Source: CAVDRM01 sp963626285 (GTDB taxonomy: Bacteria; Bacillota; Clostridia; Christensenellales; Aristaeellaceae). Taken from it: a stretch of 64,000 nucleotides of DNA. A program made the position numbers and the translations under genes. Below, piece after piece: positions 51,122 through 60,770 of this stretch; position 1 is the first letter of the stretch, and every line of letters starts with the position of its first letter. The DNA lies in NCBI GenBank assembly GCA_963626285.1, contig CAVFWQ010000002.1, forward strand, positions 1 through 64,000, given 5' to 3'. Below the pieces are notes generated by a model. It did no database searches, was not told where the DNA came from, and was given only the letters and a program-made list of their open reading frames with translations.

Positions 51122-53013
51122 TGCCGCCCCGCAGCAATATGAAAGCCCCGGTCAAGCCCAAGGATGTGAAGGGCACATTAAAGAAAATGCTCTCCTACAT
51201 GGGCGGATACAAAAAGCAGCTGGCCGTCGTAGCCGTCTGCATCGTGGTGAGCGCTCTGGTCAGCGCCTTCGGCACCTATATGCTGAAGGACGCCATCGAC
51301 ACCTACATCACGCCCCTCATCGGGCAGAACGCGCCGAATCTGGGCTCGTACATAGCCTTCCTCGTCTTCCTCGGCTGCATGTATCTGACCGGCGCAGCCG
51401 CCACCTACCTGAACAACCGGCTGATGCTGAATGTCTCCACCGGCACGCTGAACCGCATCCGCAAGGATCTGTTTGACCATATGCAGTCCCTGCCGATCAG
51501 CTATTTTGACAGGCACACGCACGGCGAGCTGATGAGCCGCTTCACGAACGACACCGATACCCTGCGCGAGTTCCTCTCCCAGAGCCTTGTGCAGGCGCTG
51601 TCCAGCTTTATCACCCTGGCGGCGACCTTTGTGATGATGGTCGCCCTAAGCCCCCTGCTCATGCTGGTCCTGCTGCTTTTGCTGCCGCTCAATCTGGTTT
51701 TGATCAAGGTCATCGGCAAGCACAGCGGGAAATACTTCATCGCCCAGCAGAAGACCGTGGGCGCGGTGAACGGCTACATCGAGGAAATGATCGAGGGGCA
51801 GCGCGTGGTGCAGGTTTTCTGCCACGAGCAGAAGACGCAGGAGGGCTTTGACGAGCGCAATGAGGCGCTCTGCCATGCCTCCACGCAGGCAAACACCTTG
51901 GCCAGCATTCTGATGCCCATCATGAACAACCTGGGCAATGTGCAGTACGTCATCATCACCATCGTCGGCGGCGCCCTGCTGCTGACCGGCCATCTGACAT
52001 CCGTGGGCACGCTGGTCTCCTTCATGCAGTTCACCCGCAACTTCTCCCAGCCCATCACGCAGGTGTCCCAGCAGTTCAACACCATCCTGCAGGCGCTGGC
52101 GGGCGCGGAGCGCATCTTTGAGGTGCTGGAGGAAAAGCCCGAAAAGGACGACGGCTATGTGACGCTGGTCAACGCCCGCAGGAATGCGGACGGCAGCCTG
52201 ACGGAATGCGCGGAGCACACCGGCACATGGGCATGGAAGCATCCGCACAGCGCGGACGGCAGCGTCACCTACACGGAGCTGAAGGGCGATGTGGTCTTTG
52301 AGGACGTGACCTTCGGCTATGTGCCGGAGAAAATCGTCCTGCACGACATTTCCCTCTTCGCCAAGCCCGGCCAGAAAATCGCCTTCGTCGGCTCGACGGG
52401 CGCGGGCAAGACGACCATCACCAACCTCATCAACCGCTTCTATGAGCTGCAGGGCGGCAAGATCCGCTATGACGGCATCAACATCGAGAAAATCAAGAAG
52501 GATGACCTTCGCCGCAGCCTGGGCGCCGTGCTTCAGGATACGCATCTGTTCACCGGCACGGTGCGGGACAACATCCGCTACGGCCGACTGGACGCGACCG
52601 ATGCGGACATCGAGCGGGCGGCGAAGATCGCCAACGCGGACTTCTTCATCCGGCACCTGCCGGACGGCTATGACACCATGCTGACGGGCGACGGCGCCAA
52701 CCTGAGCCAGGGTCAGCGCCAGCTCCTGGCCATTGCCCGCGCAGCCGTGGCCGACCCGCCCGTGCTGATTCTGGACGAGGCGACCAGCTCCATCGACACC
52801 CGCACCGAGGCGCTGATCGAGCGCGGCATGGATGAGCTGATGAAGGGGCGCACGGTGTTCGTCATCGCGCACCGCCTCTCCACCGTCCGCAATGCGCAGG
52901 CCATCATGGTCCTGGAGAACGGCCGCATCATCGAGCGCGGCGACCATCAGTCGCTTATCGCGCAGAAGGGCCGCTACTACCAGCTTTACACCGGCATGTT
53001 TGAGCTGTCTTAA
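51121..53013 (+). CDS. Heterodimeric ABC exporter subunit, catalytic
   Basis: 630 residues. Six-helix membrane domain, then an insert with a histidine/tryptophan segment (TGTWAWKHPHSADGS, about 360-375) before the ATPase domain. Walker A GSTGAGKTT, Walker B VLILDEATSSID (intact glutamate) and a degenerate signature LSQGQRQL. Complements the upstream subunit in the same way as the 4.1-7.7 kb pair. Substrate unknown. Confidence 0.9.
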   Translation: MPPRSNMKAPVKPKDVKGTLKKMLSYMGGYKKQLAVVAVCIVVSALVSAFGTYMLKDAIDTYITPLIGQNAPNLGSYIAFLVFLGCMYLTGAAATYLNNRLMLNVSTGTLNRIRKDLFDHMQSLPISYFDRHTHGELMSRFTNDTDTLREFLSQSLVQALSSFITLAATFVMMVALSPLLMLVLLLLLPLNLVLIKVIGKHSGKYFIAQQKTVGAVNGYIEEMIEGQRVVQVFCHEQKTQEGFDERNEALCHASTQANTLASILMPIMNNLGNVQYVIITIVGGALLLTGHLTSVGTLVSFMQFTRNFSQPITQVSQQFNTILQALAGAERIFEVLEEKPEKDDGYVTLVNARRNADGSLTECAEHTGTWAWKHPHSADGSVTYTELKGDVVFEDVTFGYVPEKIVLHDISLFAKPGQKIAFVGSTGAGKTTITNLINRFYELQGGKIRYDGINIEKIKKDDLRRSLGAVLQDTHLFTGTVRDNIRYGRLDATDADIERAAKIANADFFIRHLPDGYDTMLTGDGANLSQGQRQLLAIARAAVADPPVLILDEATSSIDTRTEALIERGMDELMKGRTVFVIAHRLSTVRNAQAIMVLENGRIIERGDHQSLIAQKGRYYQLYTGMFELS

Positions 53014-53040
53014 AACCAACTGCCTCATATCCAAAAAAAC

Positions 53041-53070
53041 GGAAGCCTGCTTCGGCGGGCTTCCTTTTTG
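53041..53070 (+). terminator. Terminator after the second ABC exporter pair
   Basis: GGAAGCCTGC (53041-53050)/GCGGGCTTCC (53055-53064) with one G-U pair, then TTTTT. Confidence 0.9.
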
Positions 53071-53076
53071 AATGAA

Positions 53077-53111
53077 TAAACCGCCCTCCGGCTTTTTGAA
53101 CCGGAGGGCGG
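53077..53111 (-). terminator. Terminator of argG
   Basis: CCGCCCTCCGG (53081-53091)/CCGGAGGGCGG (53101-53111), read on the minus strand and followed by T-rich TTTATT. Confidence 0.85.
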
Positions 53112-53126
53112 CTGCATGATATGCTT

Positions 53127-54335
53127 TTATTTCTTCTGCTCGTTGACCAGCGCCTGCACCTTGAGCGGCAGGCCGAAGAGGTTGATGAAGCCCTCGCTGT
53201 CCTTGTGGCTGTACAAATCCTCGCTGTCGCCGAAGGTGGCGATTTTTTCCATGTACAGGGAGTTCGGGCTGCTGACGCCCGCGCCGAAGCAGTTGCCCTT
53301 ATAGAGCTTGAGCTTGGCGTCTCCGTTTACATTCTGCTGGGTGCTGTCCACAAAGGCGCTGATGGCCTCGCGCAGGGGCGTGTACCACTGGCCGTTATAC
53401 ACAAGGTCGGCAAACTTCAGCGCGACGTGCTGCTTGAAGTGCTGGGTCTCCTTGTCCAGCGTGATCTCCTCCAGATTCTGATGCGCGGCATACAGGAGCG
53501 TGCCGCCGGGGGTCTCGTACACGCCGCGGCTCTTCATGCCCACCAGACGGTTTTCCACCATGTCGGCAATGCCCACGCCGTTGCGGGCGGCGATTTCGTT
53601 CGCCTTTTCCAGCAGCGCCAGCGGCTCCAGCTTTTCGCCGTTCAGCGCAACGGGCGCGCCCTTTTCAAAGGTGACGGTCACATATTCCGGCTCGTCCGGC
53701 GCGTTTTCGGGCAGGACGGTCATCAGCGGGACGTGCGCCGCCATCTCGTTTTCGGGATATTCCAGGTCGCCGCCCTCGTGACTTAAATGCCAGACGTTCC
53801 TGTCCATGCTGTACGGGCGCTTCTTGGTGACGGGCACATCGATGCCGTGCGCCTTGGCATAGTCGATTTCATCCTCGCGGCTCTTCAGATCCCATTCGCG
53901 CCACGGGGCGATGATCTTCATGTGCGGGTCGAACGCCTTGATGGTGATCTCAAACCGCACCTGGTCGTTGCCCTTGCCGGTGCAGCCGTGGCAGATGGCG
54001 GTGCAGTTTTCCTTGTGGGCGATTTCCACCAGCCGCTTGGCAATAAGCGGGCGCGCAAAGGAGGTGCCCAGCAGGTACTTGCCCTCATACACCGCGCCGC
54101 ACTTGAGCGTCGGCCAGATGAAGTCCTCGACAAATTCCTTTTTCAGGTCTTCAATGTATAATTTTTCGGCGCCGGTCTTCTTCGCCTTTTCGTGCAGCGG
54201 TTCCAGCTCATCGCCCTGACCGACGTCGGCCGCCATGCAGACCACGTCGCAGTCATAATGCTCCTTGAGCCACGGAATAATAATCGAAGTGTCCAGTCCG
54301 CCGCTGTAAGCCAGCAGCACACGCATCTTTGCCAT
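53127..54335 (-). CDS. argG: Argininosuccinate synthase
   Basis: 402 residues. ATP-dependent condensation of citrulline and aspartate in arginine synthesis. N-terminal AYSGGLDTS (residues 9-17, pyrophosphatase loop), GCTGKGNDQVRFE and the YSMDRNVWHLSHEGG segment are intact. ATG at 54333-54335 follows GGGAGG. argH is not in the window. The promoter carries a putative arginine operator. Confidence 0.97.
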   Translation of the reverse strand: MAKMRVLLAYSGGLDTSIIIPWLKEHYDCDVVCMAADVGQGDELEPLHEKAKKTGAEKLYIEDLKKEFVEDFIWPTLKCGAVYEGKYLLGTSFARPLIAKRLVEIAHKENCTAICHGCTGKGNDQVRFEITIKAFDPHMKIIAPWREWDLKSREDEIDYAKAHGIDVPVTKKRPYSMDRNVWHLSHEGGDLEYPENEMAAHVPLMTVLPENAPDEPEYVTVTFEKGAPVALNGEKLEPLALLEKANEIAARNGVGIADMVENRLVGMKSRGVYETPGGTLLYAAHQNLEEITLDKETQHFKQHVALKFADLVYNGQWYTPLREAISAFVDSTQQNVNGDAKLKLYKGNCFGAGVSSPNSLYMEKIATFGDSEDLYSHKDSEGFINLFGLPLKVQALVNEQKK

Positions 54336-54373
54336 CGTCCATTCCTCCCGTCTCGTTCTTGAGAACGTGATGA

Positions 54374-54402
54374 ATTATACGGCTTTCAGTATAATTATGC
54401 AA
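54374..54402 (-). promoter_or_regulatory. argG promoter with overlapping ARG-box-like operator
   Basis: Minus strand TTGCAT (54397-54402), a 17-base spacer and TATAAT (54374-54379). TGCATAATTATACT (54388-54401) overlaps the -35 box and matches 11 of 14 positions of the ARG-box core TGAATAATTATTCA, consistent with ArgR repression. The operator assignment is inference. Confidence 0.65.
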
Positions 54403-54531
54403 TACGGAAAATATCTTTTTCCGTATTTTCGGCTGAATGGACAAAGAACAAAACGTTGTTTTGGTAAATATGAGGAAAGGTCGTGCATAACAAAATGAAT
54501 ACCGTGAATGAGCCGCGAAAACCGCCGGACA

Positions 54532-54560
54532 TTGCGCAATGCCTTTGCGTGTGCTACAAT
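54532..54560 (+). promoter_or_regulatory. Promoter of rqcH
   Basis: TTGCGC (54532-54537), a 17-base spacer and TACAAT (54555-54560). Confidence 0.7.
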
Positions 54561-54592
54561 GAGTGCGGATCTTTTCGGAAAGGACGAGCCGT

Positions 54593-56329
54593 ATGCCGCT
54601 GGACGGATTGACGCTGGGATTTTTGACACGGGAAATGCAGGCGCTGGTCGGGGGACGCATCGACCGCGTGACGCAGCCGGAAAAGGACATGGTCGTGCTG
54701 GTCATCCGCTCGGAGGGGCGAAACGCCCGCCTGCTCATTTCCGCCAGCCCCTCCATGACGCGGTTCCATCTGACGGAGCAGAGCTTTGTGAACCCTTTGG
54801 AAGCGCCGATGTTCTGCATGCTCCTGCGCAAGCATCTGCTGGGCGGGCACATTCAGTCCGTGGAGCAGGTGGGCGGCGACCGTCTGGTGCGCATGGTGGT
54901 AGACAACCGCGACGAGCTGGGCGAGAGCGGGGCGCGGGAATTGTGGCTCGAGGCGATGGGGCGGCACAGCAACCTTACGCTGGTGATGAACGGACAGATC
55001 ATCGATGCCATCCGCCATGTCAGCGCAGATATGAGCCGCGTGCGGCAGGCGCTGCCGGGGCTGCCCTTTGCGCCGCCGCCCGGGCAGGACAAGCTGCCGC
55101 CGGAGGAGGTCTGCGCCGAAGCGCTGTATGCCCGCCTGAGCGCGGAAACGGGACGGCTGCAAAAGGCGCTGATGAAGCATATCAGCGGGCTGTCGCCGGT
55201 TTCTTCGCAGGAGATGGCGCTCCGCCTGAGCGGCCTGAGCGACCCAGGCCTTGAAGACCTCGATGTACGGGAGATCTGCGACAAGGCGGCGGCCTTTTTT
55301 GAGCGCCTGCCAACGCTGCATCCGCCGGTGCTTTTGTCCGATGCAGCGGGCAGCCGCACAGACTTTTTTCCCTTCCCGTATTTAAGCCGCCCCAGGGAGC
55401 GCCAGCAGCCCTGCAAAACCATGTCCGAGGCGCTCGACCTGTTTTACACCGGGCGCGACCGCGCAGGGCGCATGGCGCAGAGGAGCGCCGCCCTCAAAAA
55501 AACGCTCAAAACGCATCTGGAGCGCGATGAAAAGAAGCTGGCGCTTCAGGAGGAGGAGCTGCGTCAGGCCAATGACGCGGAGCGCCTGAGGCTTTTCGGA
55601 GAGCTTCTCAGCGCCCAGCTTTATCTGGTGCGGAAGGGGGCGCGCTCCGTCGAGGCGGATAACTATTACGACCCGAACGGCGGAAAAATCGTCATTCCGC
55701 TGGACGAGACGCTGAGTCCCGCCCAGAACGCGCAGAAGTATTTCAGGAAATACAGAAAGGCGATGGCCGCCCGCAGGACGGCGGCGGAGCAGAAAACAAA
55801 GACGATTCAGGAAATCGAGCTGCTGGAGGACGCGCTCTTGTCCATCGGCAACTGCGAAACGCAGGACGACTTGGGCGACATCCGCCGCACGCTGGAGGCA
55901 GCCGGGCTCATCAGGCCGGAGCGGGGCGCAAAGCGCGTCAGGAAGCAGCCGGAAAGCAAGCCCTACCGCTTTGTCTCCTCGGACGGCATGACGCTGTACG
56001 TCGGCAAAAACAGCCTGCAGAACGAGCGCCTGGTCAAATCGGCGCGGGGCGAGGATATGTGGCTCCACGCCAAGGATATGCCCGGCTCGCACGTCATCAT
56101 CGCGGCGGAGGGGCGGGACATCGCGCCGCAGACCATCATGGAGGCGGCCAAGCTGGCGGCCTTTTATTCCAGGGGACACGGCGTGTCCGTGCCGGTGGAC
56201 TACACCCTGCGCCGCCATGTAAAAAAGCCCGCCGGAACACCGGCAGGCTTCGTGACCTTCACCAACAACAGGACCCTGCTCGTCAGCGCTTCAGAAAGCG
56301 AGATACGCCTGCTGAAAAAGCAGGAATAA
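54593..56329 (+). CDS. rqcH: Ribosome quality control protein RqcH (NFACT family)
   Basis: 578 residues. NFACT-N domain (LDGLTLGFLTREM at the N-terminus, D96-R97 in GGDRLVRM at the position of the essential DR pair of B. subtilis RqcH), helix-hairpin-helix, coiled coils (about 300-440) and NFACT-R domain with GKNSLQNERL and WLHAKDMPGSHVII. It binds split 50S subunits and adds alanine tails to stalled peptides; older annotations call it fibronectin-binding protein. ATG at 54593 follows GGAAAGGA. Confidence 0.93.
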   Translation: MPLDGLTLGFLTREMQALVGGRIDRVTQPEKDMVVLVIRSEGRNARLLISASPSMTRFHLTEQSFVNPLEAPMFCMLLRKHLLGGHIQSVEQVGGDRLVRMVVDNRDELGESGARELWLEAMGRHSNLTLVMNGQIIDAIRHVSADMSRVRQALPGLPFAPPPGQDKLPPEEVCAEALYARLSAETGRLQKALMKHISGLSPVSSQEMALRLSGLSDPGLEDLDVREICDKAAAFFERLPTLHPPVLLSDAAGSRTDFFPFPYLSRPRERQQPCKTMSEALDLFYTGRDRAGRMAQRSAALKKTLKTHLERDEKKLALQEEELRQANDAERLRLFGELLSAQLYLVRKGARSVEADNYYDPNGGKIVIPLDETLSPAQNAQKYFRKYRKAMAARRTAAEQKTKTIQEIELLEDALLSIGNCETQDDLGDIRRTLEAAGLIRPERGAKRVRKQPESKPYRFVSSDGMTLYVGKNSLQNERLVKSARGEDMWLHAKDMPGSHVIIAAEGRDIAPQTIMEAAKLAAFYSRGHGVSVPVDYTLRRHVKKPAGTPAGFVTFTNNRTLLVSASESEIRLLKKQE

Positions 56330-56383
56330 GGTATTCTTTCGATAAAGCGCTGGGCGATGCGCCACAGATGCCGAATAACAAAA

Positions 56384-56427
56384 CATCCTGCCGCCTGTTT
56401 TAAAGGCAAACGGCAGGATGCTTTTTT
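56384..56427. terminator. Bidirectional terminator between rqcH and iorB
   Basis: Ten-bp stem CATCCTGCCG (56384-56393)/CGGCAGGATG (56411-56420) with TTTTTT on the plus side and T-rich sequence on the minus side. Confidence 0.85.
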
Positions 56428-56428
56428 A

Positions 56429-56998
56429 TCATGCGTTGTAACCAAGCTCAAACGCCCTGAGGTTGATGTCCAGAAATTTTTGCGGAACGGCGGCGCGGAC
56501 GGCCTCCAGCCAGCGCTCACGGGGGATCTGCGTATCCCGCGCAAGACGCCCTATCAGCACCACGTTGACCGCCCTGGCGCTGCCCGCCTGTGCCGCCAGG
56601 GACAGCGCATCCAAAATGGCGGCGTCCGCGGCTGCGGAGAGCCTGTCCGCGATGTTTGGGGGATAAACAGCCGCGCCGGTGATGACGGGCATCGGGTCTA
56701 TCTGCCGGGCGTTCACGATGACGCGCCCGCCCTTTTTGAGGTACGGCAGGGCGCGGTACGCCTCCAGCAGCTCAAAGCCCAGGATGATGTCCGCCTCGCC
56801 CATGCCGATGATGGGCGAATAGACCTTGTCGCCGAAGCGGACATAGGTCACGACGCTGCCGCCGCGCTGACTCATGCCGTGCACCTCGGAGACCTTGACG
56901 TCCATCCCCTCCCCAACGGCGACGGCGCCTAAGATGCGGCTGGCCAGCAGCGTTCCCTGCCCGCCCACGCCGACGATCATAATGCTTGTATTTTTCAT
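56429..56998 (-). CDS. iorB: Indolepyruvate oxidoreductase subunit beta
   Basis: 189 residues. Pyruvate-ferredoxin-oxidoreductase gamma-type domain with GVGGQGTLLASRIL (about 10-23) and EVHGMSQRGGSV. Together with IorA it oxidises aryl-pyruvates from Trp, Phe and Tyr to aryl-acetyl-CoA, passing electrons to ferredoxin. ATG overlaps the iorA stop (ATGA); third gene of the operon. Confidence 0.94.
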   Translation of the reverse strand: MKNTSIMIVGVGGQGTLLASRILGAVAVGEGMDVKVSEVHGMSQRGGSVVTYVRFGDKVYSPIIGMGEADIILGFELLEAYRALPYLKKGGRVIVNARQIDPMPVITGAAVYPPNIADRLSAAADAAILDALSLAAQAGSARAVNVVLIGRLARDTQIPRERWLEAVRAAVPQKFLDINLRAFELGYNA

Positions 56999-58734
56999 GC
57001 CTGTTCCTCCTTCTCGATCGCACCGAAGGGGCAGACGTTCACGCACAGGCCGCAGCCGTTGCATTGATTATTATCAATGACGATGCGCCCCTCCCGCACG
57101 GAAACGGCGGGGCAGCCCAGCTTCATGCAGACCTTGCAGGCGCGGCACCTGTCCGTGACGATGTATCGGCCCGTGTAATGCACGGTCTTGAGCAGCGCAC
57201 ACGGCCGCTGCGCAATGATGACGGACGGCTCGTCACGCTCGACCTCCGTCTTGACGATTTCCTCAAAGCGCTTGACGTCAAAGGGGTCGGCAATGACGAC
57301 ATGGTCAACGCCCACGGCGCGGCACAGCGCCTCCAAATCCACCTGCTTGGTCTTTTCGCCTCGGATGGTCCTGCCGGTGGTCGGATTGTCCTGATGCCCC
57401 GTCATGCCGGTGATGGAGTTGTCCAGAATAATGACGGTGTTCGCGCCCTTGTTGTATACGATGTCGATAAGGCCGGTGATGCCGGAATGGATGAAGGTGG
57501 AATCGCCGATGACGGACACCAGACGGCGGTCAAAGTCCCTGCCCCGCGCCTTTGCCATGCCCAGCGCCGCGCTGACGGACGCGCCCATGCAGATTGTGCT
57601 GTCCACGCTCTGAAGCGGCGCGGCGGCGCCCAGCGTGTAGCAGCCGATGTCGCCGGACACGGTCAGCCCCAGCTTCTTGAGCACATAGAAGGTGCCTCTG
57701 TGCGGGCAGCCCGCGCACATGACGGGCGGACGGCCGGGGACGGTCTCGATGGCCGTGTATTCGGCACTTTCCTCGTTGAAAACGGCCTTGCGGATCATCC
57801 TGGGCGTGTATTCGCCGAGCATGGTAAAGCGCTCCTTGCCGATGACGCTCAGGCCGAGGGCTTTTACATGCTCTTCGATGAACGGGTCAAGCTCCTCGAT
57901 GACGAAAAGCCGATCGCACTGCGCGGCAAAGGTTTTGATTTTTTGCTCGGGCAGCGGCCAGACCATGCCGAGCTTCAGGTAATTCACGCGGCTGCCCAGC
58001 GCTTCTTTAGCGTACAGATAGGCAATGCCCGATGCGATGACGCCGATCTTGCTGCCGTTGTCTTCGACCGTGTTGATCGGCGTTTCCTCGGCAAGCTGCG
58101 TCAGCTTTTTCGTCCGCTCCTCGACCGCGACATGGCGGCGGATGGCATTGGCGGGCATCATCACGTTCTTGGCGATGTTCTTTTCATAGGGCTTGAGCGG
58201 CGCTTCCTCCGGCGCTTCGATGCTTACAAGGCTTTGGGAGTGGGAAACGCGGGTGGACAGGCGCAGGACGGCGGGCACATCATAGGCTTCGCTGATGTGA
58301 AACGCAGCCTTCGTCATCACGCGGCATTCCTCGGAGTCGGACGGCTCGAACATGGGGATCTTGGCGGCCTTGGCATAGTGCCGCGAATCCTGCTCGTTCT
58401 GGGACGAGTGCATGCCGGGGTCGTCCGCCACGCACAGCACCAGCCCGCCGTTCACGCCGATATAGCTTGCGGTGAACACGGGGTCCGCCATCACGTTCAG
58501 GCCGACGTGCTTGCAGCAGGACATGGCGCGGGCGCCCGCCATGGACGCGCCGACGGCCACCTCCGCCGCCACCTTTTCATTGGGCGCCCATTCCACATAC
58601 ACGTCCTCATACTGCACCATGCTTTCGGTGATTTCCGTGCTGGGCGTGCCGGGATAGGACGACACCACGCGGACACCCGCCTCATACGCGCCGCGTGCGA
58701 CGGCGGCATTGCCGATGAGCAGCCTTTTTTCCAT
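56995..58734 (-). CDS. iorA: Indolepyruvate oxidoreductase subunit alpha
   Basis: 579 residues. Substrate-binding SSYPGTPSTEITE, a CoA-binding middle and the thiamine-diphosphate site GDIGCYTLG...GDSTFIHSG. The C-terminus bears two four-iron clusters: CRACKVCMKLGCP and CNGCGLCVNVCP. ATG at 58732-58734 gives MEKRLLIGN; a GTG twelve bases upstream is also in frame, and neither has a strong RBS. It lies 21 bases after the ligase gene. Confidence 0.95.
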   Translation of the reverse strand: MEKRLLIGNAAVARGAYEAGVRVVSSYPGTPSTEITESMVQYEDVYVEWAPNEKVAAEVAVGASMAGARAMSCCKHVGLNVMADPVFTASYIGVNGGLVLCVADDPGMHSSQNEQDSRHYAKAAKIPMFEPSDSEECRVMTKAAFHISEAYDVPAVLRLSTRVSHSQSLVSIEAPEEAPLKPYEKNIAKNVMMPANAIRRHVAVEERTKKLTQLAEETPINTVEDNGSKIGVIASGIAYLYAKEALGSRVNYLKLGMVWPLPEQKIKTFAAQCDRLFVIEELDPFIEEHVKALGLSVIGKERFTMLGEYTPRMIRKAVFNEESAEYTAIETVPGRPPVMCAGCPHRGTFYVLKKLGLTVSGDIGCYTLGAAAPLQSVDSTICMGASVSAALGMAKARGRDFDRRLVSVIGDSTFIHSGITGLIDIVYNKGANTVIILDNSITGMTGHQDNPTTGRTIRGEKTKQVDLEALCRAVGVDHVVIADPFDVKRFEEIVKTEVERDEPSVIIAQRPCALLKTVHYTGRYIVTDRCRACKVCMKLGCPAVSVREGRIVIDNNQCNGCGLCVNVCPFGAIEKEEQA

Positions 58735-58755
58735 AACCAATATCACACTCTTTCG

Positions 58756-60390
58756 TTAATGATTGACCTGACGGGCGACCAGCCTTTCCCCGCAGTAAAG
58801 GCTGCGGAGGCGCGGCTTTTCGATTTTGCCGGTGGGGTTTCTCGGCACGTCCGCAAAGATGATCCTGCGCGGCCGCTTGTAGCGCGGAAGCCCCGTGCAG
58901 AATGCATTCAGCTCCGCTTCCGTTAAGGTGCTGCCCTCTCTCACCTCGACGATGGCGGCGGCGATCTCGCCCAGCCGCTCGTCGGGCAGACCGATGACCG
59001 CCACGTCCTTGACCGCCTCGTTCTGACGGATGAAGTTTTCGATCTGCACGGGATAGAGGTTTTCGCCGCCCATGATGATGACGTCCTTCTTGCGGTCGAC
59101 CAGATACAGGAAGCCGTCTTCATCCTCCATGGCCATGTCGCCGGTGGCCAGCCAGCCGTCGTGCAGGATCTCGTCCGTGGCCTTTGGGTCCTTGTAATAG
59201 CACTTCATGACGCCCGGCCCTTTGACGCAGAGCTCCCCCACCTCGCCGCGCACGACGGGCTCGCCGCGGTCGTCCACCACCCTGGTCTCCCAGCCGTACC
59301 CGGCGCGGCCGATGGCCCCCGCCTTTTCGATGTTTTCAACGCCCAGATGCACGCAGCCGGGGCCGATGGATTCGCTCAGGCCGTAGTTCGTGTCGTACCG
59401 GTGGTTGGGAAAGAGCTTTTCCCAGCGTTTGATCAAGGACGGCGGCACGGGCTGCGCGCCGATGTGCATCAGCCGCCACTGCGAAAGCCGGTAATCGGAA
59501 AGCCTGACGGCGCCGCGGTCAATGGCGTCCAGAATATCCTGCGCCCACGGCACGAGCAGCCACACGATGGAGCAACGCTCATCCGACACGGCCTGCAAAA
59601 TCCACTCCGGCCTGGTGCCCTTGAGGAGAACGGCCTTGCCGCCCGTCAGGAGGCTTCCGAACCAGTGCATCTTCGCGCCCGTGTGATAGAGCGGCGGAAT
59701 GCAGAGAAACACGTCCTCGTGCGTCTGCCCGTGGTGGTTTTGCTCTGTCCTCGCGGCGTGCATGAGCGCCCTGTGCGCGTGCAGGATGGCCTTGGGAAAG
59801 CCCGTCGTGCCGGAGGAATAGTAAATGGCCGCATCGTCGTCTTCGCTCAGTTCGATCATCGGGTCGGCGGGAGAGCAGAGGAAAATCATGCGGTCGTAGC
59901 CGTCCGCAAAGGTCGGGCAGTCCTCGCCCACATAGAACAGGTGCTTTACTTTCGGGATGCGATCGCAGATCTCCTCCATGCGCCCGACAAATTCGGGGCC
60001 GAAGGCGAGCATGGAGCAGTCCGCCTTGTCCAGACAGTACCGGATCTCCTCGGCGGTATAGCGGTAGTTGAGCGGCACGGCGACCGCGCCCGCCTTCAGG
60101 ATGCCGAAGTAGATGGGAAGCCATTCGATGGAGTTCATCAGCAGGATGGCGATCTTGTCGCCCTTTTTGCAGCCGCGGGTCATCAGGAAGTTGGCGAAGC
60201 GGTTGGACTTTTCGTCAAAGTCCTTCCAGCTCAGCTCCCTGCGGAAGGGCTGCCCCGGCTCCGGCTGCATCAGGGAATATTCGCGCCATGTGATGCGGCT
60301 TTCCGGCTCAAAGCGGGGGTTGATTTCGACCAGGGCGGTCTCATTCGGGTAGAGCTTTGCGTTTTGTCTCAGGACGTCGGTGATCAGCAT
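58756..60390 (-). CDS. AMP-forming acyl-CoA synthetase, first gene of the ior operon
   Basis: 544 residues. ATP/AMP motif YYSSGTTGFPKA, NYGLSESIG, TGDMAMEDEDG, and the C-terminal lysine in NPTGKIEKPRL. It activates a carboxylic acid to acyl-CoA or, in reverse, could conserve energy. In this operon an aryl-acetate is the likely acid, an inference from iorAB and the tyrosine T-box. ATG at 60388-60390 follows GGAGGG by 5 bases. Confidence 0.9.
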   Translation of the reverse strand: MLITDVLRQNAKLYPNETALVEINPRFEPESRITWREYSLMQPEPGQPFRRELSWKDFDEKSNRFANFLMTRGCKKGDKIAILLMNSIEWLPIYFGILKAGAVAVPLNYRYTAEEIRYCLDKADCSMLAFGPEFVGRMEEICDRIPKVKHLFYVGEDCPTFADGYDRMIFLCSPADPMIELSEDDDAAIYYSSGTTGFPKAILHAHRALMHAARTEQNHHGQTHEDVFLCIPPLYHTGAKMHWFGSLLTGGKAVLLKGTRPEWILQAVSDERCSIVWLLVPWAQDILDAIDRGAVRLSDYRLSQWRLMHIGAQPVPPSLIKRWEKLFPNHRYDTNYGLSESIGPGCVHLGVENIEKAGAIGRAGYGWETRVVDDRGEPVVRGEVGELCVKGPGVMKCYYKDPKATDEILHDGWLATGDMAMEDEDGFLYLVDRKKDVIIMGGENLYPVQIENFIRQNEAVKDVAVIGLPDERLGEIAAAIVEVREGSTLTEAELNAFCTGLPRYKRPRRIIFADVPRNPTGKIEKPRLRSLYCGERLVARQVNH

Positions 60391-60419
60391 GGAATCCCTC
60401 CTTGCGGTGCAGAGGATAT

Positions 60420-60696
60420 AAAAAACCTCTGCATATGGTTTATGCAGAGGACGATAATTGCTTACCGCGGTACCACCTCTATTGTCGGCAGAGCCGGCCA
60501 CTCCGGGTACGGCAGCGGACGCTGCGATACCTTTGCGCTGTGACGGGCGCGCCCGGCGCAGCCTACTAAGGTGCTTGACCCGTTCGGTGCGCGACTCGCG
60601 GGATGTATTCACGCTGTCCCTCTGACACTGCCTCGCACCGAACGGCAGCTCTCTTCACGCAGAAAAGCACAGGCTACTTGTTCCCGGTCAACGTCT
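60420..60696 (-). promoter_or_regulatory. T-box leader, tyrosine-specific (UAC specifier)
   Basis: On the minus strand: stem I with AGAGAGCTGCC...GGTGCGAGGCAG apex, the specifier loop with AGUA opposite GAA, and directly after GAA the codon UAC (bases 60605-60607). The loop is closed by GGGA/TCCC. The T-box GAGGTGGTACCGCGG lies at 60465-60479; UGGU there fits the ACCA end of tRNA-Tyr. Terminator: CCTCTGCATA (60441-60450)/TATGCAGAGG (60426-60435) then six T. Uncharged tRNA-Tyr should stabilise the antiterminator and turn on the ligase-iorA-iorB operon. Confidence 0.92.
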
Positions 60697-60770
60697 TTCT
60701 TATTTTTCGAGAGTATCCCGTGAAGGATAAATACGGACGGACAAATGCATCCTTCATGGGCTGCCTTATT

